From Chara braunii (lineage: Eukaryota; Streptophyta; Charophyceae; Charales; Characeae): DNA of 29,300 nucleotides. Shown piece by piece: positions 19,010 through 28,680 of this stretch (positions are counted from its first letter, which is position 1; each line of letters opens with the position of its first letter). The notes under the pieces are model-generated. The model did no database searches. It saw only the letters and a program-made list of their open reading frames with translations, and was not told where the DNA came from. The translations under genes were made by a program, and so were the position numbers. The stretch spans positions 270,117-299,416 of the forward strand of contig BFEA01000357.1 in the NCBI GenBank assembly GCA_003427395.1, read 5' to 3'.

Positions 19010-19012
19010 TTA

Positions 19013-19690
19013 GAGATATCACTCCACTCCTGCATTGTGGCACCTCTGACAGGTAAAGCATCTCAGATGCCTCACATATGAGAGAAGAGAATCCGAAGGT
19101 CAAGAAAAAGAGAAAACACAGCCCTCTTCTGCTTTGACGGATGAATGATGGAAGACGACCTCGCATAATCAATACGGTAGATGGAGGACCACCTCACATA
19201 AGCTCCATGGTCAAAGCATCTCTCATGAAGAGGAAGAGACTGGAGATAACAGTACATATGCAGCCAGGTCCCACTTACCCGTTCGTCTCTGACTGTAGAT
19301 TAAGAAGAAATCAAGCTTTTCAATTTTTTCCTAGTACATTTCATGTCCGACAGGGTATCAGAATGTCAATAACAGGCGGATCCACTTTTTATGGGGGACA
19401 TAAGTAGTCCATTTGGTTTGGAAAGGGAAAAACTTATCCTGTCAGGATGCACCTGGGCACCCAGGTGTCCAAGTGCAGATAACTAACTTCAGCATCTCCA
19501 CCTTGAGGTGGCACATTCTCCAAACCTAACAAGATGGGTTTCGTTTGGTGTGCTTCTCCCCTCGTATTTCTTTAGTACCCACTCATACTACGGCGCGATC
19601 TCTTCCCAATACGTCCTGCATAGTCTCTACCCCATTTTCCTGGTAGTCATGACAAGGATGACAAAAGAAGTTCCTGGCTTTGAGTAAATC
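19013..19690. other. Unassigned sequence
   Basis: No gene, RNA or transposon boundary recognised. Confidence 0.4.
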
Positions 19691-19748
19691 TCAATTTGCA
19701 TGTCATCCTTGCACAGGACCCATGAGCAAAACTTCACACCAATGTACA
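19690..19748 (-). pseudogene. U6 snRNA-like retropseudogene, copy 2 (partial)
   Basis: Minus strand: CATGGGTCCTGTGCAAGGATGACATGC then AAATTGAGAT corresponds to the U6 centre CATGGCCCCTGCGCAAGGATGACACGC and AAATCGAGAA. The sequence 5' of it (TTGGTGTGAAGTTTTGCT) has lost the ACAGAGA box, and no 5' stem-loop is visible. Short and diverged, so a dead copy. Confidence 0.55.
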
Positions 19749-19921
19749 GGGGTACAAAGTACTATTTTTTTCCCTTTTACTTTTCTGTTTTCAAACCACC
19801 ACTACATTTGCCAGCTATGTTGCACCGTCACGGTAGTATACTAGCAGCATCCCCAGGGGCTCCGTCCCGACACAGTGGTTCCTGGCCTGCAGCACAAATC
19901 CGCCTCGGGAAAAAGGGAGGT

Positions 19922-20127
19922 ACCACCAGTACACGGCCCAGCCTTGCTGAAGAAAAACTTGTCGCCTACTCTGAAAAGTTCGCCTGGAAAGTTCGCCCGG
20001 GGCTCTGGGCAACCGGACCAAAGTGGCTGCTTCCACCAGCCAAAACAAAAAGGAATGGCAATTCGGCAAATTTTGCCACGCAGGGGGCTTGTCGGTTCGG
20101 CGAAACAGCCCCAGGTGTACAGGAGGT
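19922..20127 (-). mobile_element. TTAA-type MITE, copy M2
   Basis: Left end ACCACCAGTACACGGCCC; the right end reverse complemented is ACCTCCTGTACACCTGGGGC, next to TTAA at 20128-20131. The left TTAA is eroded (GGTA). The interior CCGGACCAAAGTGGCTGCTTCC and CCAGCCAAAACAAAAA is shared with M4, M5 and M6. Confidence 0.7.
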
Positions 20128-20192
20128 TTAAGAGTTCACTTAGAATGGACCTACCCAGACCTATGCCGTCCCAAAGAAATACATCAATCATA

Positions 20193-20501
20193 GACCACCA
20201 GAACACGGCCCAGGCAACTTAAACCACCAGTGCTTCCGGGCAGCCATTTTGCTCCGGCAGCCGACCCCCAAAATTACGGCATGCATGCAGCTGCATCGGA
20301 GGAAAATGGCAAGGAAACATACTGGTGGTTTAAGAGCAATGAGAGGCTCTCTCCGAAAACTTCGGAGGCTCAGGGCAGCCGGACCAAAATGGCTGGCCTC
20401 ACCAGTCAAAACTAAAACAAAAATGCCGCGCTGGTGTTTCAACAAAGCTTGGGGCGCAGGAGGAATTCGGCTGGTACAAAAGAGGCTCGGATGTACTGGT
20501 G
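20193..20501. mobile_element. TTAA-type MITE, copy M4, carrying a nested copy
   Basis: Left end ACCACCAGAACACGGCCCAG, right end GGATGTACTGGTGGT followed by TGAA (decayed TTAA). The interior CCGGACCAAAATGGCTGGCC is the family core. It is interrupted at 20219-20333 by M3; the matching place in M5 is uninterrupted. Confidence 0.7.
20223..20329. mobile_element. TTAA-type MITE, copy M3 (nested in M4)
   Basis: A 107-bp element between TTAA at 20219-20222 and TTAA at 20330-20333. Ends ACCACCAGTGCTTCC and, reverse complemented from the right, ACCACCAGTATGTTTCC; pairing continues through CCATTTT.CTCCG, so the whole element is nearly a hairpin. Best-preserved copy in the window. Confidence 0.85.
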
Positions 20502-20509
20502 GTTGAAAC

Positions 20510-21320
20510 CAATGAAAAGAAAAGCCCGTTTCCAGGCAACAATCCGTCGCCCTCTCCTCTGCAGGAGTTATGGGATTGTGCATGATTAATCACCTGCGAT
20601 AACTAAGTATCACTCAACAACCATTTATTCAGCTCCTACACAAGAATGAACTTGACATAGGCAGCTGCATTCCACACAAAGGAGACTGTTCCCTCTCCTC
20701 CCCACTCCCTCTTCAGAGAAAAAACCCATATTGGTCATTACCCAGGGCAGGTGGTTGAAGGGTGCCGCTCACATCGGACTGCTTGCAAACAGATTACCTA
20801 TGAGTTTGGATCCTGATATCATGAGATGGGCTTAGGGGTGACCCCATTTACAAAGGAAAGAAACCCACCATACGCTCACTACCCAATTTTCAGCAACTCT
20901 CTTAGGGCCTCATTCCGCTAGTCTCCAAATAGCAAAACCGCAAATGTATCTTGCTTGTAACGGAATGCAACACGATATCTCCGCCATTTTCACATTTGGC
21001 GAGTCATATAGTCACCTATGATTAACCTATCACAATGGCTCCCCATCTCAACTTAGCTTAGGATAGATATTTCTGGATGTAGGTCCTTCAAGTAGCAATC
21101 GAATATATACCCCAACACGGAGGGCATGGATTCCATATGTGGACATCGTCGGAATCCACCCAAGCACCTATCCGCAGTCCACACAATCCGATGTTCAGAT
21201 AAGGCAGAAAGACTACAGTGGTCAGGGAATGGCGATCCAATATAATCCTTCCAGCATGTACTCACACCACACTAGTCCTTTCTCAACTTAGTTCTTTTGC
21301 CTTAATTGTGGGGCAGTCTC
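20510..21320. other. Unassigned sequence with one Tourist-like end
   Basis: No gene seen. At about 20901-20924 TTAGGGCCTCATTCC resembles the terminus of the MITE at 18607, without a visible partner. Confidence 0.35.
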
Positions 21321-21483
21321 GGCTTTGCTAACAAGCCGCAACTCCAGTCGGATGGATTAAGAACAGTTCAAATGCACCAAGTATGCCCTTAGTCAGACAA
21401 GTGCCGATCTTTTCTGTCCCACCCGGGCAGAAGCGGCCAGCTGCTAAAACTACAACTATTTTGGCGGTTAGATTGCACCATCC

Positions 21484-21534
21484 ATTAAACTGATCAGAAC
21501 AGATACTACACTTGATCTTAGCCAAAAGGTCGGG
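21484..21534 (-). pseudogene. U2 snRNA-like 5' domain
   Basis: U2 recognises the intron branch point. On the minus strand, about 48 of 51 bases agree with the conserved U2 5' region: CCCGACCTTTTGGCTAAG (stem I), ATCAAGTGTAGTATCTG (with the GUAGUA branch-point-recognition element intact) and TTCTGATCAGTTTAAT (5' strand of stem IIa). Past TTTAAT the match stops: the 3' half of stem IIa, the Sm site and stems III-IV are not recognisable. No plant upstream sequence element or TATA at the expected spacing is visible. Most likely a truncated retro-copy; a divergent functional U2 variant is less likely. Confidence 0.8.
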
Positions 21535-21540
21535 AACTCT

Positions 21541-22290
21541 GTTGCTGGGGCTGGTATGAGAGGAGACTCCACTGATTAGATTGGCAAGACAGCTCCGCGA
21601 GGATAGTGCTGCAGTTATATTGTGCTGTCCTCGTCGTACATCCTGCTAGAAGAGGTAGATGACAGACTGGACGTGGTAGTGCTATCAAGGAGAGAGTTTG
21701 GTTCGTTCTCAGCAGTAGAAGCTAGGGAGATTGCTCGCACACTTGTCTCATTGTTCATGTCCTTTGAATATAATCCAATAATGAGAGGCCGATGTTGAGG
21801 GAGGGAAAAAAAAAAAAACTATGGCACCATCAATATGCTGTTAAAGGGCTACAGACCGTTAGATTCCATTAAGATACTAATACACAGTGTGCTCAGTAGA
21901 ATCCTGCAATGGGAACAGCAGCAACGCTGAATTCCTTTGTGCGGTGATTTATATAGGATTAGGTCTCGTAATACGATTGTCTCACCAAAAAGGAGACCCA
22001 ACTCTGTGCCATCAGAAGCTTCACTATCAGAACATATGCTCTTCACTACCTGGAGTTATAGTCCCGATATATTGGAAATGCTAGATGAGCCTGTGTCAGT
22101 CCATGGCACATCCCAGATACATCTAAGACATTGTGTAGTTGAGCGATGCCCGTAGGGACCTCGCTCTTTGCCCATGAAGCTTTCACATTGCGCTCCGAAA
22201 GACCGAAAAAATAAACAACCCGCCATGGCCTGCAACATCAGTAAACTACCCAACATGATCAGAAACTCGACTTTATTTTTTTCCTGTTCT
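21541..22290. other. Unassigned sequence
   Basis: No gene, RNA or transposon boundary recognised; an A-run lies at 21807-21819. Confidence 0.4.
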
Positions 22291-22299
22291 TCTGGAAGG

Positions 22300-22491
22300 A
22301 TCCGTACACCCGACCCTGGTGTTCTTGTGCTCCGTGCTAAGCTTTATTTCTTGCCGAACTGCCAACGACGCACTTTTTTTCGTTTTTTGGCTGGCGCCGC
22401 CAGCCATTGTGGTCTGGTGGCCCTGACCCTCCAAAGTCTTTGGAATGAGCCACTCGTTTTCTCAAGTTGCCTGGGGCCATGTACTGGCGGT
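22300..22491 (-). mobile_element. TTAA-type MITE, copy M5
   Basis: Right end CATGTACTGGCGGT followed by TCAA (decayed TTAA). The left end is approximate, near GATCCGTACACCCGACCC. The interior GGCTGGCGCCGCCAGCCATTG is shared with M6. At the site where M4 carries M3, this copy reads straight through (CAGGCAACTTGAGAAAACG on the minus strand). Confidence 0.65.
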
Positions 22492-22561
22492 TCAAGGAAG
22501 GGTGAGATATCATCATTGAACTGACCCATCCCTGGCAATTCAGAACGGTTTCATTCTGTTC

Positions 22562-22640
22562 ATGTGGTTGTACCTGGATTCGAACTCGGGTCTGTATTAC
22601 AACAGTTCGCAGGTGTACAATCTGACACAGGGCCATTGGT
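22562..22640 (-). ncRNA. Possible tRNA-derived SINE head (A and B boxes)
   Basis: On the minus strand TGGCCCTGTGTCAG (A-box-like, from 22635) and GAGTTCGAATCC (B-box-like, 22587-22576) lie 48 bases apart, close to tRNA spacing. The T-stem and acceptor stem do not pair properly, so it is not a working tRNA. It could be a decayed Pol III retroelement or chance. Confidence 0.3.
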
Positions 22641-22644
22641 TGTG

Positions 22645-23140
22645 ATCATAAGCTTGATCATGATAATGCAAGCTCATTATTGGGCAGCTACAGCTTTCAC
22701 AATTCATCGTGCTCTTACCAGGCAAGAACAAGAGCACAGAGGATAACTTTTTTTTTTTTTTTTTTTTTTTTGGGAATTGCTCCGATCTATTCGTGGGGAG
22801 CGGCAGAGCACACAGGATAACTCTGACATGCAAAATAAAAAAAAAGGCAGATGAAGAAAACAATGTACGACTACGCCATGCAAAATGCAGAAAATCACCA
22901 CAAACGGAGGTCACTTGAAAGGATGACCTATAATCCTCTATGGAACTGTGGCTTGCATACTATGCAAATAGCATTCTCCCCCCAAAAAAGGAAAAAACAA
23001 AAAGAAAAGCATACTCGATACTCTAAAAGACAGCTTGTTTAGGTTTGCTTCTGGAAAAAGAGTCAATGCTGCTCGAGTATTGCTGATCTGTCACAATCAA
23101 TGCCCCAGGGGCGAAGTGCCACTACGAAGAGGAGGGGATC
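22645..23140. other. Unassigned sequence with a T-run
   Basis: A T-run lies at 22748-22770; otherwise nothing recognised. Confidence 0.4.
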
Positions 23141-23145
23141 CACAG

Positions 23146-23245
23146 TCTGAATCTGGACATGTTTGTGGAGTGGTGTAGAAGATTACTATTGATCTGCTTT
23201 TCTGCATCTCTGCATAAAAACACATCCAGATTCGGGCACTCAATC
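23146..23245. repeat. Foldback related to the insertion in the LINE
   Basis: The left arm GTCTGAATCTGGACATG, then TTGTGGAG, pairs with the right arm GCATCTCTGCATAAAAACAC and CATCCAGATTCGGGCACTCA. This is the same CCAGATTCAGGCATT-type unit seen at 16.2-16.75 kb, here as an isolated hairpin. Confidence 0.6.
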
Positions 23246-23372
23246 CTATGTTATCCTCGTCGCTAGTGGGATCTTGCCCCAGGACTCGTCTCTATTGCCG
23301 AATGCTATGGTCCGTCAAGGTTCCACCATCCCTCCGATTGTCTTTCTTTCTGTTTTGCTTAAAAACAAAGGG

Positions 23373-23475
23373 AGAATTCGGACCCTTTCTCCATTTGCGT
23401 GATGCATCCTTGGGTAGGGGCCAGGATAATCTTTTTCTCTGCCTCGTTCTAACTTTGAGGGATGTCCCCAAGGAC
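23373..23475 (-). pseudogene. U6 snRNA-like pseudogene, copy 3 (near full length)
   Basis: The minus strand follows U6 from end to end: 5' stem-loop GTCCTTGGGGACATCC, then TTAGAACGAGGCAGAGAA, ATTATCCTGGCCCCT, CCAAGGATGCATCACGCAAAT, GGAGAAAGGGTCCGAATT. Length about 103, as expected for U6. The catalytic AGC triad reads ATC, there are small insertions, and a terminating T-run does not follow directly. No upstream promoter element or TATA box was seen. Therefore a pseudogene, but the most complete of the three. Confidence 0.75.
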
Positions 23476-23479
23476 ACAT

Positions 23480-24940
23480 CCCGTGGATGGAAATCGCTGC
23501 ATTGATTGCTAAGGCAAAACTGTAGAATTCCTGTCCCGTATGGAAACGCTGGAAAGATGATAACAAAAAGTGCAAAACGGATAGCCACAAAAAGAGAAGC
23601 CTCTCCATGAACCCACCGCTGTTGCAATTGAAATGGCGAGCGGATTGCATCATCCACGATAGCCCTCAATCATTAGAAGCCAATTTGCAACAAGCATCTA
23701 ATCATATAAACGAGACAAGATCATTCCCGTCTCAATCAAATTTCTCCCTACCCCATTCTTTAACCTCCCATCATGACTTTTACCTCCATCATGAGTACAA
23801 CAAGATCCCTTGTTTCCCTCTCTACTCAATATTTTTAAAAGAAACAGGAAAAAGAAAAGGAAAATCCACCGAGATGAGATGCCCTGGGGCCAGGTCCCAC
23901 TTACCCAGAGTGCCCATTTCTGACCATCCATTATGAAAATCGACAGGCAGAAACGAAAAATCCGGCAAACGGGACCTCACCCCTGAGAAAGCAGATATAA
24001 CCTGGAAGGATCGACTGAACTCTCCATGGCCAATACAATTGCCATACAAGCAGGATCACAAGTAAAAGCAAAATCACAAAAAAAAGAGAAATACAACCAA
24101 TGTACTACAGGCCAAGTCCGAGACTGGCTCACAGACACGTACTACAGGCCAAGGCCAAGCCTTCTACAGAAAAACATCTGCCGCTTCAGCCGCAACCGCT
24201 GGAGTTCAGCAGAGGTCATGACAGTGTAAACAACCAGTGGTTTCACTCGGCCAAGGCACGAACATGGATGCACACAGTTCATCCGCTTTTGGCAGCTCCA
24301 TGTTGACTTCAGAATAGAGGATCTGTCAGAGGTTCGCTTTTTGTAACAAAGGAGGGTAACTGCTACCCCTCAACAAGAGAATGAGTCCCACTTTGCTGCG
24401 TTGCCCTTATTTCAATGTGCCTTCACATATGTACAAACCTGTGGGGATCTTGCACCTCGCAATCCCACGGTCCACTAAAACACTGACACTTCTCTGACCA
24501 AACTGCTACCTTCTTCGATGAAACTCCTCTTACCAGGATTGACTACGAAATGCGTTCATATAAGATCTGGTCAGGTCAAAGTGTTCAGTAACCATGGTCC
24601 TAATTGGGTCAAAGTGTTCAGGTCTTTTCTATTTGGGCGCGGACCAGTCTTTGCCCCATGACCATCATTTGCTGTGGCACAACCTCCTCCTATCAGTGCA
24701 TCTGACAGGATTCAACCTGCGAACATTGTCTTGACATAGTTTCAAGTGTGTATAACCCCGCCATAAAGAAGGTTACAGGAGGGACTCCTTTGGAATGCCC
24801 CTAACCACCGCAATCAGCCATTAGCTTCCCAACCCTTACTCTTCCTGTGCACCCCAATGTACCGAAAACCACCTGCTCAGACTTCTGCTGCATGCTGATA
24901 AAAAATGAACCAGTGCGGTGCCTTTAATTTTGATTTGTAC
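23480..24940. other. Unassigned sequence with one short duplication
   Basis: No gene recognised. GTACTACAGGCCAAG occurs at 24102 and 24139, 37 bases apart. Open frames are short and show no family resemblance. Confidence 0.4.
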
Positions 24941-24944
24941 AGCG

Positions 24945-25020
24945 CCACCAGTCATTTCGCTCCGGTAGGTTAGCATGCAGTGTCGGAACAAAATGCCTGG
25001 GAAAAGGATTGGTTGTTTCA
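24945..25020. mobile_element. Diverged relative of MITE copy M3
   Basis: CACCAGTCATTTCGCTCCGG, TAGCATGCAGTGTCGGA, CAAAATGCCTGGGAAAAGG and TTGGTTGTTT follow the order of M3 (20223-20329). Ends are eroded, so boundaries are approximate. Confidence 0.4.
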
Positions 25021-25299
25021 TATTTATTCCCTCTTCAGGAATTCTCGATTACGTGCATCTATCAGTGGGCCGATAACTATTTGCCTTGCCACCGCTTTTC
25101 ACAGCCCCATGGAAATGGTAAAGAGGTTCCCTTGCAAAAACATGGGTTGTACCCACACAACGACTGCATGTCATTTACATCTGGCCCTGTGTTGCATTCC
25201 TCTCCCGGGTCTTCAGCGAGTACCGCCACCAATCCGCCCTAGTAGGGGGGGAACTCACCAAGTTTCCTGAACACTCGCAACAACAGCAATCGTGCTTAA

Positions 25300-25460
25300 A
25301 GCACCAGTACCTTTCCAAGCTATTTTTTTCAGAGGCGCGCCGGGTAATGCACTGGCCTGAAACGGAAGGGGGGCCGCCAGTAAATCGAATTGGCGGCCAT
25401 TCTTGATTTTCGGGCCAGCGCGCAGTGCCCGCGGCCGACCTATGGGAAATGTACTAGTGG
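25300..25460. mobile_element. TTAA-type MITE, copy M7
   Basis: Left TTAA at 25296-25299, then AGCACCAGTACCTTTCC. The right end reverse complemented reads ACCACTAGTACATTTCC, next to TTGA (25461-25464, decayed TTAA). It is 161 bp with no coding sequence. Confidence 0.75.
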
Positions 25461-25549
25461 TTGAAGAGGACTGTGTGTCACTTTGACCGCTGCCAATTAG
25501 TACAGGTACGCCCTCAAAACGGTGGCATTTAGCCCTCTGCACCTTGCTC

Positions 25550-25757
25550 TTTGACTGGTGGTTAAAGAATATTGTTTTAATTCAACCAGCAAGAGCGCAG
25601 GAATGCTGTGTCCGAAATGCACTCATCAGATTTTTCGACCCGAGTGTAATGGTCTTGAGCAGATCCTTTGGAAGGACAGGCGAACGGGACACCCGAAACC
25701 CTTTGACAGTTGCTGGTGGTTTACCCGACACCCTTTGACAGTTGCTGGTGGTTTAAG
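25550..25757. repeat. Cluster of MITE-like right ends with a short tandem duplication
   Basis: GACTGGTGGTTAAAG at 25553 and two copies of CCCTTTGACAGTTGCTGGTGG at about 25700 and 25732, the second followed by TTTAAG at 25751-25756. These resemble the MITE terminus; left partners were not found. Confidence 0.45.
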
Positions 25758-25895
25758 TTTTTTTTTCTTTTTTTTTAATTAAAACGGGCCCAGCGCCCAA
25801 GGCTGAAATTAACAATAAGAAGATTGAAGCTGGGGTCCTCACAGTCTACCCGGAGTGACTGAACCGAACAAGCTGAGAACCTGGCTCAGCGTCCC
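25758..25895 (-). mobile_element. Retroelement 3' end R2
   Basis: The reverse complement of R1 (13676-13803), including the hairpin (25872-25890) and the CTCACAGTCTACCCGGAGTG block. On the minus strand it ends in TTAATTAAAA and an A-rich tail (25758-25782). It is uninterrupted between body and tail, so it provides the empty-site comparison for the MITE in R1. Confidence 0.75.
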
Positions 25896-25969
25896 ACATA
25901 TGATGATGATTATGGTGATTATGATGATGATGATGACGATGATGGTCTTTTTTTTTTTTTTTTTTTTTT
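25896..25969. repeat. GAT-rich microsatellite and T-run
   Basis: ATGATGATGAT-type repeats to about 25945, then a run of about 22 T. Confidence 0.85.
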
Positions 25970-26165
25970 CCAAATCCGAATAACCTGACCTCACACTCTA
26001 TGTTCAACTTCTAGCGTCTCTTCTCTTCCAAATGCAATACTCAAAGACAGTATCATCCCCTCCAATACCCACCATAGCTGACGTGTTCTCACTGCTTAGA
26101 CGAAACCCGACCCCTTAGGTTGTCACAGCAGCACCCCCCAGTTCGCCACTGGATTGTCTTCCTTC

Positions 26166-26262
26166 CTCGAATAATCCCCAGATCTCTCTACCAGTCCTCA
26201 AGCTCCTGCGGCCGCAGGTCACAGGGCTATACCCCAGCACCGGCCAGCGTCGTTTTGGCGTC
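26166..26262 (-). repeat. Inverted, diverged copy of the 1.25-1.5 kb repeat
   Basis: CCCCAGATCTCTCTACCAG, CCCCAGCACCGGCCAGCGTCG and nearby sequence are the reverse complement of blocks at 1245-1345. The 79-bp unit is not duplicated here. Confidence 0.6.
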
Positions 26263-26269
26263 AGCAAAC

Positions 26270-26860
26270 CGAGAGCACAAAACACCAACGCTTGGTAAGA
26301 CATCAGATAGGATTCTACCATCTGTAAAATCCTACATTGGGTATGAGAAGAAAACCAGATGTCCGAGGGATTGCGAGCAGAGTTAGGGGTTGCCCTAGTC
26401 TGGGGTTGGGGTGGGGATACTCATCCCAGCGGGGGCAGATTAGGGTAAAGGGTGTGTAGAGGCATACTTGGGGAGGGAACTGTATGCCTTGAGAGGATAG
26501 GGGAGGGGATTGTGGGTCTGTCCCAAGTTGGGGCCGAGATGGTTTAATCGTTCCGGTGGAGGCAGCTTTGGGATAGGTTGGTATGAAAAGGGGAGGGAGG
26601 AGAGCCTTTTTCCAATTTTCTGAGCAACAACTCTAAGATTGTGACTGGGAGACAGACAGCTGTCTTTAAAGATCCAGGACAAGAGTAGCACATCATCATC
26701 ACCATCATTATCATCATAAAAAAAGGGGTTATGTCATGCTTATCTGGTCGACGTACCTTGTGTCGCCCTTGCAGAGTGGAGCTCTCCCTTACTACTACGA
26801 CCCTCCAATCATCAGAAAAAACATAGAAGCGCAGAGAGGAGAACTAATAGAGAATATAAT
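26270..26860. other. Unassigned sequence
   Basis: G-rich tract at 26400-26600 and a CAT-rich run at 26690-26717. No gene recognised. Confidence 0.4.
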
Positions 26861-26869
26861 GAAGTGGAA

Positions 26870-27910
26870 AAATTTACAGTGGTTGTGAAACTTCGAAGAC
26901 CAGATTAGATTATGGCATTTGAATTAGGGTAAAATAGTTGACATATAGATACTAGATAAGATGTAGAAATTCAATAATTCAACAGTAAGATAATTAGCTA
27001 TTAAATAATACCCTTCAAGATAATTAATATCGAAGATCCAGAGCCTGAGAATTACGAAGAATCAGGAATATTCAGAAAATTAACTAGGAATTTATTATAG
27101 GTATTTAATAATTTAATTAGCTTGTTACTTGTGAGAATATTTGTGGTCAATGATGATTGATTGAAGTAGTAAATTTAGTCAAGAAGTGGAGAAAAGAAGT
27201 AAGGACGATCTTGATGAGCAAAGCATTTCAGGGATTGATAAAAAAAACAGATCGTGAGATAAAAAACAGCCTTACGTCAGAATACTGAGATGAGGAGTAT
27301 GTGAGCCTCCCTGTACCCTGATCTTTGCCCCCAACTATCCCCCTCCCTTACTCCTTCCCTCCGTCGTACCCTGCCCCTTCTCCCTCAGCACACGCCAGCG
27401 CACGACCCTGCAAGCCAGCTCGCAGTCCTACAAAGCAGCTCACAGCGCCACAAGCCGACACGTAGTACCGCTGGACCAGCACTGCCGCACTGTGAATCTG
27501 GCGAGAAGCACCGCAAACCAGCACAATGAGCCAGTAAGCAGCGTAGCGAGCCAGAACAGCGTGCAGGAGAGAGGAACGGAAGGAGAGAAAGGAGGGAAAG
27601 GAGGAAAAGGTAGAGATGATAATATGAAAGGTATGACAAGGAGAGTAGAGTTAGGATAGAAAGAGAGACACCGCACCCTAAATCTACCCCTATTCACGCA
27701 CCTCATGCCGACGGTGAAGATGATAATGATGATGATGACACCATTAATAATGGTGAAACTTACCTTTGTATAAAACTGATAATGACGATGATTGATGATG
27801 CTGATTACTGCTGCTGCTGATGATGATAAAGATACCTACTCACGTGTCGCTGAAGATGGTGAAGACAGTGATGATGAAGATATTGCCAGTGATGATGATC
27901 CTCAGTAGAT
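26870..27910. repeat. Compositionally striped block, copy 2
   Basis: In order: AT-rich (26870-27240), C/T-rich (27305-27385), CAGC/GCCAG-rich (27386-27545), purine-rich (27550-27675) and GATGATGAT-rich (27715-27905). The same order as at 2143-2960. Homology base by base is weak by eye. Confidence 0.45.
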
Positions 27911-27959
27911 GAAGCGAACAGGAAGGCGATCAGCCAGCCAGTAACCTCGAGTAGAAGCC

Positions 27960-28680
27960 CTCGCTCTTGTAGTGAACCCTTTCCTTGATGACCACCCACT
28001 CATTTCCTCCCAACAATCCTCCCTTCTTTTTCTTGCGGCTAACCGACCTCCTCCACCACAACTTTGCAAGACAAAGAGTAGAAGTTAGACACACACTGGC
28101 TGACAGGAGAACCTAGAGGCGGATAGCGAACTCGGGAGGACGGTGTACGCGCCTTCTCAGTGCCGACGTCGGGGCGGGTTCACGACGGAGAAAAGGCACT
28201 GGCTGAACGCCATAGCCACCATAGCGTGGAGAGGTGGCTGGGCGAATGGCGCCATGAACGACCAAGGACGGTTGCGCGGGAAGAATCCAGACCGCGCATG
28301 GACCGAGTAACTCCTTGTGTCAACAGGCTTTACGACGTGGCGAAGATAGAAGGAGACTGTGAGGGATGACGAGGAAAAGAAGGGAGGATGGTGGGGAGGA
28401 TTGAAAGGAGGAAATTCTCTACCGGGGCGAGTAATTGCGAGGGAGCAAAAGGTGACACAGAAAAACGAGGAGGTCGCTACAATCGACGCGTTCAGGACGA
28501 TCATCGTCTGCTGCGCATTAAACTGCTACAGCATCAACACGAGATACACAGAGTACGGCGACCTACGCGAGAAGAGCCCTGGGCACTCAGTCTCTGTCCT
28601 TTGGGGCCCCGGGGAACTTCTCCGGTGAAGGAGGAGGAAGAGCCCAGAGGTGCGCACCAATCTCCATAGCTCTCCTTTTG
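27960..28680. other. GC-richer sequence with overlapping open frames, unassigned
   Basis: Frames at 28160-28369, 28359-28628 and 28388-28669 are charged and lack any domain I recognise. They could be a host exon or a gag remnant, but I cannot support either. Confidence 0.3.

Noticed and set aside
19645-19670. Plus-strand CATGACAAGGATGACA as a possible further U6 copy facing copy 2
   Set aside because: Match is limited to about 12 bases and no other U6 segment is in order around it.
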